Shown: piece by piece, positions 58,401 through 64,000 of the stretch
Position numbering within the stretch: position 1 is the first letter of the stretch
Layout: every line of letters begins with the position of its first letter
Assembly: GCA_013396655.1 (NCBI GenBank)
Contig: WBMV01005149.1
Span: 215,954-279,953 of the forward strand
Direction: 5' to 3'
Source of the DNA: Campylorhamphus procurvoides
Lineage: Eukaryota; Chordata; Aves; Passeriformes; Dendrocolaptidae
DNA length: 64,000 nt
Notes under the pieces: generated by a model
The model's database searches: none
The model's input: only the letters and a program-made list of their open reading frames with translations
What the model was told of the DNA's origin: nothing
Translations under genes and position numbers: made by a program

Positions 58401-59949
58401 CCCTTGCAGCCAACACAGGCTTTTGTGCCACCACAGTTAAACTGCTTTTGTTATCTGCCCATCCCTGGTCACCACTGCAGTGTGCACAGGGGCTTTAGGA
58501 AGTAAAACAAAGTGAAAACTAAAGTGGGCCATTGCTGTTGTGCTGGTTTCCTTGTGTTCTCACAACTAAAAGGCTAAAAATATGCCAAATAGTATAGCAG
58601 TAAAGCAGTGAAAACTAGCAACCATATATTTGTATTTTGAGAGAAATGAGGGCTATTATGGTTGCTCCAGACGGGCTTCCTACAGGAACTGGGTGGATAA
58701 TTTCACAGGCATCAAAGCTCTGACCATCTGGTGAACGGGAACATACCTTTTAGCAACATGTCTTGTTTTGGCTCCGTGCCTGCAGGGCCACCTCCCTACA
58801 ACAGGCACTATTTCAGTGCTTAATTACACTTACTGTTAAAAAAGGACAACGTATTTTTAGTGTCTGTCTTTCCAATATCAGCTTCTGGCCACCAAATATT
58901 CCACTGCCTGTGTGTGCCTGCAGAAAATGGTGTGTTTAAATCAACCTGGGAATTATGTAGGACATTGAGGGTCAGATAGTGGCCCAGAGTGGCTCAAAAT
59001 TGTCTTGGCTTTTAAAGAAAATTATTCATGTGTGAACAAACAAATGAAGGAGAGTAGGAATAACTGATAACTCAGAGTTTAACCTAGTTTTCTCCTTTTG
59101 GCACTGGCTGGCACACTCAGTGCTTTGGCTCACCTACTTTTTTACTATCAGTAGTAGAAATGATACTGCTTGTAATTTTAGCATGAAACTTATGACTTTG
59201 TAACACAATAAACATTTAAATGTTTTAGTTTACAGCTTCTTTCTTGCAGCTGCCAAAGAATATCGAGTTGTCCTTTCAAAAAGTCTGAATGAAGTGGCTG
59301 GTTATGTCTTTCCACTTTTCCACACCCACATTTTCTCCCATCAGTAGTTTTTTGGCCCAAATGTAGCCAAGTGTTACCTGTAAAAGTCCAATCTGGGGCA
59401 TTTTGTGTGAGAGGTTTCTGCCTCAGAGACCTGAAGGGGTGAACCCTTGTTTTTAAACTTATCTGCCCTCCCTTTGCATGTGGATTTACCTGGATAAGCT
59501 CATTTTGACCATGACAACAGCTTGCTATAAAGATCAGGCTCTTGTTGATAGCTCTGGGCACGCTGCTATTGCTGCTGCAAACGCTGCTCCTGTGTCCTCC
59601 TGCAGCCAGATAAACAGGAACATCTGCATTTCCATTTTAATAGCAGCAATGTGGATATTAATGAAACTGGGGGGAGAACTGGGACAAGGCTCCAGGACTC
59701 ACATCCTCCTGGAAAACTCTGCAGGACCTCTCTCTGAAGGCAGATGCTGAGGTGGCTTTGAGAACCTGGGCTGAGAGATCATTTTGAAGGAACTGTTGAT
59801 TTTTCCCCAAAGTCACTGATCCATAAAGATCCCAGTGCAGGATTTCACAGCACACCAGGTGTTCAGGCCAGGAGTGGATTTTTGGTGAACCTGTGAGGGG
59901 AAGGAAACTGTAAACCTTGGGCAACCCTGGGATTGCAATCCAGGTTAGG

Positions 59950-60062
59950 GAATCATGGAATATCCCAAGTGGAAAGGGGCCCACAAGGATCACCAGCCCA
60001 ACTCCTGGCCCTGCCCAGGACACCCCAACCATCCCACCATGTGCTGGAGAGTGTTGTCCAAA
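59950..60062 (-). mobile_element. CR1 LINE 3' fragment
   Basis: Reverse CR1 terminus: GAATCATGGAATATCCCAAG, then GGATCACCAGCCCAACTCC. Truncated after about 110 bp. Confidence 0.88.
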
Positions 60063-60200
60063 CTACTGTCCCTTGAGTTTCCTCTTTTTTCCAAGAGGAA
60101 AAGCAACATCTCTGGGCCTGAGGTATCAGCAGCTTCCCCCCATATGATCCAGAGAACTTGTGCTAGAGCTCAGGGAGGATGGTATGGGTCAAGATGATTG

Positions 60201-60660
60201 GAATCATGGAATCATAACATTGGAAAACAACTCAGAGATCATCAAGGTCAACCACCAATCCAGCACCATCACCATGTTCACCACTAAACCACGTCCCCAG
60301 GTGCCACATCCACATGTTTTTTGAACACTTCCAGGGATGGTGACTCCACCACTGCCCTGAGCAACCATTTCTGTGAAGAAATTTTCCCTCATATCCAACC
60401 TAAACCTCCCCTGGCACAGCTTGAGGTTGTTTTCCCTTGTCCTGTCCCTGTTCCCTGGGAGCAGAGCCTGACCCCTCCCTGGCTCCCCTCTCCTGGCAGG
60501 GACTGGCAGAGCCAGAAGGTCCCCCCTGAGCCTCCTTTTCTCCAGGCTGAGTCCCCCCCGCTCCCTTGGCTGCTCCTGCTGCTCCAGACCCTTCCCCAGC
60601 TCCGTTCCCTTCTCTGGACACGCTCCAGCTTCTCAGGGTCTTTCTTGTCCTGAGGGGCCA
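60201..60660 (-). mobile_element. CR1 LINE 3' fragment
   Basis: Reverse CR1 of about 460 bp from GAATCATGGAATCATAACAT through GGTGACTCCACCACTGCCC to the GAGCCTCCTTTTCTCCAGGC and CTCTGGACACGCTCCAGC blocks. One of the longest copies in the window. Confidence 0.93.
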
Positions 60661-62607
60661 AAAACTTGTCAGCCTTTTGTCTCATAACCAGTTATGGTCA
60701 AAGACCAGTTCCAAGGGCACATGGCTGTGGTGTGGCAGAACTAGCTGGTGATTTCATTTCTGCACAGATAGCATTTGACCCCTCTGTCCCCTGCTGACCA
60801 TGTTGCCCCTTTTATGCCTCAGCATCACGTGCTGGTTGAGTGTCTGCCCCTCTGCTACCACCACACACACCCCTCATCCCCCAGCACCCACCAACTCCCA
60901 GCATCTGTGCCACTCGCTTGGCCTCTTTTCCTTTATGCTGCTCCCCTCCACCGTCGTGTGACTGCTATTGTGTGGTCCCTGCCACACAAAAGCCAGCCTG
61001 ACCTAATTTAAATCAGTGCTATTGAAGCCGTTCTTGTTTTATCTCCCAGCACAAGGGCTGTGCTCCCCATTTCAGAGGGAGAAGAAATGAATGGCTAATT
61101 GGGGGGGTATTGTGCAAGGCAGCAGTTGTCTCCTGGCCCTGATTGTCAGCTCTCCTGCTCCACATAGTGCTCCCAGCTCCCCTCTTGTAACAGCCAAGCA
61201 GGCTTTGGGAGTGGAGGGAGGAAAAGGGGAGAATGGGACTGTGCAGCCAGTGCAGCGTGGCAGGGAAACAAAGCCGAGCATGGCCGAGGCTGGGGGAGGG
61301 CTCCTCGCTCAGAAAGGGCAGATGCTGGTGATAATAGAAGAGAATATCCATCCTTCACCTCCAAACGAGCCCCCTGCTTCTTTTTTTTTTCCTGGGTATT
61401 AATGTGACAGTCCTTTCTAGTGCTCTGGGGACTGTCTGCGGGGAGGGGGTGAGGCAGAGGGGGCTCCCACACTCACAGGGGTTGGAAGTGCTGGGAGCAG
61501 AGGAAGTGGGATAAGTCAGAAGGGAGATAAAATGCTGCCAGGCTCTTGGTCCTGCAGGCAAAGACTGAGTAGTCCCTGACACTGGACCTTTGTAAGAAAA
61601 GCAAGAACATCCCTGGGAGCCGTTCCAGCTCATGGGAAGAGGGAGCTTTGTGAGGGCCCCCAAAGACAGCACTGCCCAACGAGCGGGATGCAGAGCCCAT
61701 GACCCACCTCCACGGTGTGTCCCAAGGCTGCCAGAGCCAGCACTGCCTGGGTGAGGGGCCTGAGTGACTCTGGGAGGGAACACTGACAGCGTGATGTCTT
61801 GCATCCAATTCTTGCCTCTGCCTCCTCCAGGTTCCTTCCAGGAGCTTCCTCCCTGCTGCTGTTGCTCTGCAGCTCCTTTCTCCACCCCTCGCCAGGCCTG
61901 AAGAGGTCTGTGGAAGAAAAGAGAACCCAGATTTGAATCTTTCCATGGATGGTCTTGGGTCACTCAGAGATCCTTCTGCTGAAGGGAGGGGACTTTGCCC
62001 CCAGCTATTGCTGGGGTTTGTCCCCAGCACACTCAGCTGATGCTCAGTGCAAAGGTTGGTACCAGTCCTCTCCTGCAGCTGCAGGAAAACCAATTTCACT
62101 CCAGGATGTTCAACAACAACACAAAGCAAACAAGCCCCAAGACATCAGGTTTGTCGTAGACTTGGATGTAACATTATAATCCTTGTCATAAGTCAGATCT
62201 GAACAAAGCACTGGCAAGTCCTGAAGTTAAAGGACATGTGACAATATCCCTTTTGGCCCCAAATCAAGAGACCAGCTATAAAATTGTAAAATAGAATTGT
62301 AAAATTAAATGTAGATTTTATTAAGAGTGTTATTAAGAAAGAGGTTGGTTTTGTTTTTGTCTGGTTTTATGATTCATTTCTCCCTTCCAAGCTTTTCTCT
62401 GCAGCCAGCAAAGCATAAAACACACTTCAACCAAGAAAGAAGAACAGGAAAAAATAATTCTCGTGCTACCACCCAATTCTGAGGGCTGAGGTTTAACCAA
62501 AAAGAGAAGGATTGCCATGGATGTGTGAACTGTTAACACTGCAATGAGGGAAGAGAAGAGGAACAAACTTATTCCTGGCACTACCTGGGACTGTCAGCTC
62601 TTGGCTG

Positions 62608-62751
62608 AGGGTGCCCAGAGAAGCTGTGGCTGCCCCAGCCCTGGGAGTGCCCAAGGCCAGGCTGGAGCACCCTGGGCTGGTGGAAGGTGTCCCTCTCATG
62701 GCACTGGATGGGCTTTAAGGCCCTCCCAACCCAACCCAGTCTGTGATTTCC
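62608..62751 (+). mobile_element. CR1 LINE 3' fragment
   Basis: Forward CR1 terminus from AGGGTGCCCAGAGAAGCTG to CCAACCCAACCCAGTCTGTG. Confidence 0.9.
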
Positions 62752-63259
62752 CGATTCTGCCCCTTCAGCGAAGCTCCCTTTGCCGGGCGGGACAATCTCC
62801 CCCTCAGCTCTCCCTCAGGGAGCGCTCCAAGGCCTGCCCTGGGGCCGCTCCTCTCCCAGCCCCATCCCCGGGGGATCCGCTCCTTCCCCACAGCCCTCCA
62901 GGCACCTCCGGGCACCTCCGGGCTCCTCCAGCCCCCGTGCCCTCAATTCTACCGACATCTGGCGGCGGCCGCGCCGGGGGAAGGGCCGGGCCCTCGGCGG
63001 GGCCTCCGTGAGGGGAGCCCGGGGGGAACAGGCACCTCTGAGCGCTCTGAGGCGGGCCGGGCCCCGCGGGCCTCACTGCTGCTTCTCGGGGCCCGCGGGG
63101 AGCCTCGTGTGGGGTTTGCAGAGGGGTTTGCGCCGGGTTTGTGCGGGACTTGCTGAGGGATTTGTGCAGGGTTTGCTGAGGGGACTGTGCAGGACACGCG
63201 GCCGCCGTGAGGGGAGGGCGCGCACAAGGGACGTGGCGGGAAACATCTCTCCGCAGCGG

Positions 63260-63332
63260 GTTTCCGTAGTGTAGCGGTTATCACGTTCGCCTCACACGCG
63301 AAAGGTCCCCGGTTCGATCCCGGGCGGAAACA
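63260..63332 (+). tRNA. tRNA-Val (CAC anticodon)
   Basis: 73 nt and a complete cloverleaf. The acceptor stem pairs GTTTCCG with CGGAAAC and the discriminator is A. The D-arm contains TAGCGGTTATCA, the anticodon loop is CTCACAC with CAC at 63293-63295, and the T-arm has box B GGTTCGATCC (63311-63320). There is no intron. A TTTT Pol III terminator follows at 63337-63340. All standard conserved positions seem intact, so it should be functional. Confidence 0.98.
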
Positions 63333-63336
63333 CCTC

Positions 63337-63340
63337 TTTT
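63337..63340 (+). terminator. Pol III terminator of tRNA-Val
   Basis: TTTT begins four bases after the tRNA 3' end, with a second T-rich stretch at 63358-63362. Confidence 0.8.
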
Positions 63341-63646
63341 CTTTCCATCCCTGGAATATTTCTTTCAGTTGTGGTTTGTTGTTTTTTTTTTTTCTTCCAG
63401 TTTTCGAGTGGCTGGTTTTTTTCCTCTTTTTTTTTCCTTCGTATTTGTGTGTTCCCTCGCCGACCATTCGGGGGGCCCGCCGTGAGCTGGGGCAGAAATG
63501 GGAGCAGCATCATGTGCCCCATCACCGAGCAGCGCCCGCGGCCCGGCGGGGCTCGGGAAGGCACAGAGCGACAGGGCGGGAGCTCCGCGTAATTCGCTAA
63601 CGCCTGAAACACAGGGGGAAAAAAAAAGGAAATTTATAATGACAGG

Positions 63647-63650
63647 AAAA
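63647..63650 (-). terminator. Pol III terminator of tRNA-Gly
   Basis: AAAA on the plus strand (TTTT on the transcribed strand) lies seven bases past the tRNA 3' end. A longer A-run at 63619-63627 is a backup. Confidence 0.75.
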
Positions 63651-63657
63651 CGAAGGT

Positions 63658-63729
63658 TGCGTTGGCCGGGAATCGAACCCGGGTCAACTGCTTGGAAGGC
63701 AGCTATGCTAACCACTATACCACCAACGC
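63658..63729 (-). tRNA. tRNA-Gly (UCC anticodon)
   Basis: 72 nt on the minus strand. The acceptor stem GCGTTGG pairs with CCAACGC, with A as discriminator. The D-arm is TGGTATAGTGGTTAGCA, the anticodon loop CTTCCAA (TCC; GGA on plus at 63694-63696), and box B is GGTTCGATTC. No intron. The 3' T-run is AAAA on plus at 63647-63650. It converges on tRNA-Val with about 325 bp between them. Cloverleaf positions are intact. Confidence 0.98.
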
Positions 63730-64000
63730 TTGCTGCACATTGCGCGCCCGACCGGCCCCACGAACCGCAACCGGGGGAACCAACCACTGCCCGCCCGGGG
63801 GGGGGACGGGAACTGCAGAGAGACACGAGGGGAGCTCCGCGCTTGCCTCGCTGCGGCAATAAACGCTAAACAGGGGCCAGTCTCTGAGGGTGGGCGGGGG
63901 AGAATCTTCTCTCCGTGCTTTTTTCCGCCCTTTGTCAGCCTCAATTCTCGCTGTGCCCCGCGCCCCCCTCCCCTCGCTGGACATTGGAAGGGGCTGCCCA
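63730..64000. other. GC-rich right edge, expected DPP9 5' side
   Basis: CpG-rich sequence with no recognisable exon. By synteny DPP9 should begin just beyond base 64000 on the plus strand. Nothing in these bases identifies it directly. Confidence 0.35.

Larger units (their letters stand above)
48661..63250. other. Right-hand non-coding region up to the tRNA pair
   Basis: 14.6 kb without a supported protein gene. It holds GC-rich blocks at about 50000-50330, 51410-51560 and 62770-63250 (the last being the tRNA/DPP9-side island). CR1 copies are listed separately. Ancient CR1-like remnants appear at 52160-52420 and 54945-55080. No RNA gene was found before 63260. Confidence 0.5.

Noticed and set aside
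61355..62129. Overlapping minus-strand frames of 202 and 218 codons
   Set aside because: Two overlapping frames of similar length, no domain, no splice or promoter support, and composition that looks non-coding.
63860..64000. First exon of DPP9
   Set aside because: Expected by synteny, but nothing in these bases shows a coding exon or a definite start, so it was not annotated.

Overview
This window is vertebrate nuclear DNA, almost certainly from a bird. Genes are intron-containing and compact, promoters are GC-rich, and the dispersed repeats are overwhelmingly CR1 LINE 3' ends (tails of the type ACCCAAACCATTCTGTGATT), with no mammalian SINEs. The gene order matches, in reverse orientation, the part of human 19p13.3 that runs DPP9 - tRNA-Gly/tRNA-Val - MIR7-3 - FEM1A - TICAM1 - PLIN3 - ARRDC5 - UHRF1 (human order recalled, not looked up). 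In birds this segment is expected on the chicken chromosome 28 equivalent.

Layout. 1-3566: 5' end of UHRF1 on the minus strand, with coding exons 263-538 and 3133-3285 and a CpG-rich promoter cut by a 450-base N gap (3567-4016). 4017-11040: intergenic, with CR1 pieces, short tandem repeats and no convincing gene. 11055-20380: a PLIN3-position perilipin on the plus strand, with a TATA/CCAAT promoter, a non-coding first exon and seven coding exons (878 codons). Its 11-mer region is expanded into six 44-residue units, and it has a Lys/Glu-rich C-terminal tail of three 20-residue units. 21200-24755: TICAM1 (TRIF), whose single coding exon holds a pLxIS motif, TIR domain and RHIM, behind two upstream ORFs. 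About 25950-30410: FEM1A on the minus strand, single exon, N-terminus lost in a 485-base N gap (29696-30180), with three ZNF143-type promoter motifs. 30411-63250: about 33 kb without protein genes. It carries a clear miR-7 hairpin on the minus strand (34913-34995), an orphan CpG island with unresolved bases and an exact 86-bp direct repeat (47371-48660), and many CR1 fragments. 63260-63729: a divergent tRNA-Val(CAC) / tRNA-Gly(UCC) pair. DPP9 is expected just beyond the right edge.

Functions. The genes are neighbours by ancestral synteny, not a pathway: DNA-methylation maintenance (UHRF1), lipid-droplet coating (perilipin), TLR3 signalling (TICAM1), a CUL2 ubiquitin-ligase receptor (FEM1A), a neuroendocrine microRNA (miR-7) and two Pol III tRNA genes. 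The most notable features are the perilipin repeat architecture, the miR-7 locus with its matching human synteny, the TICAM1 uORF that ends one base before the main start, and the assembly scars at 47.8-48.6 kb.
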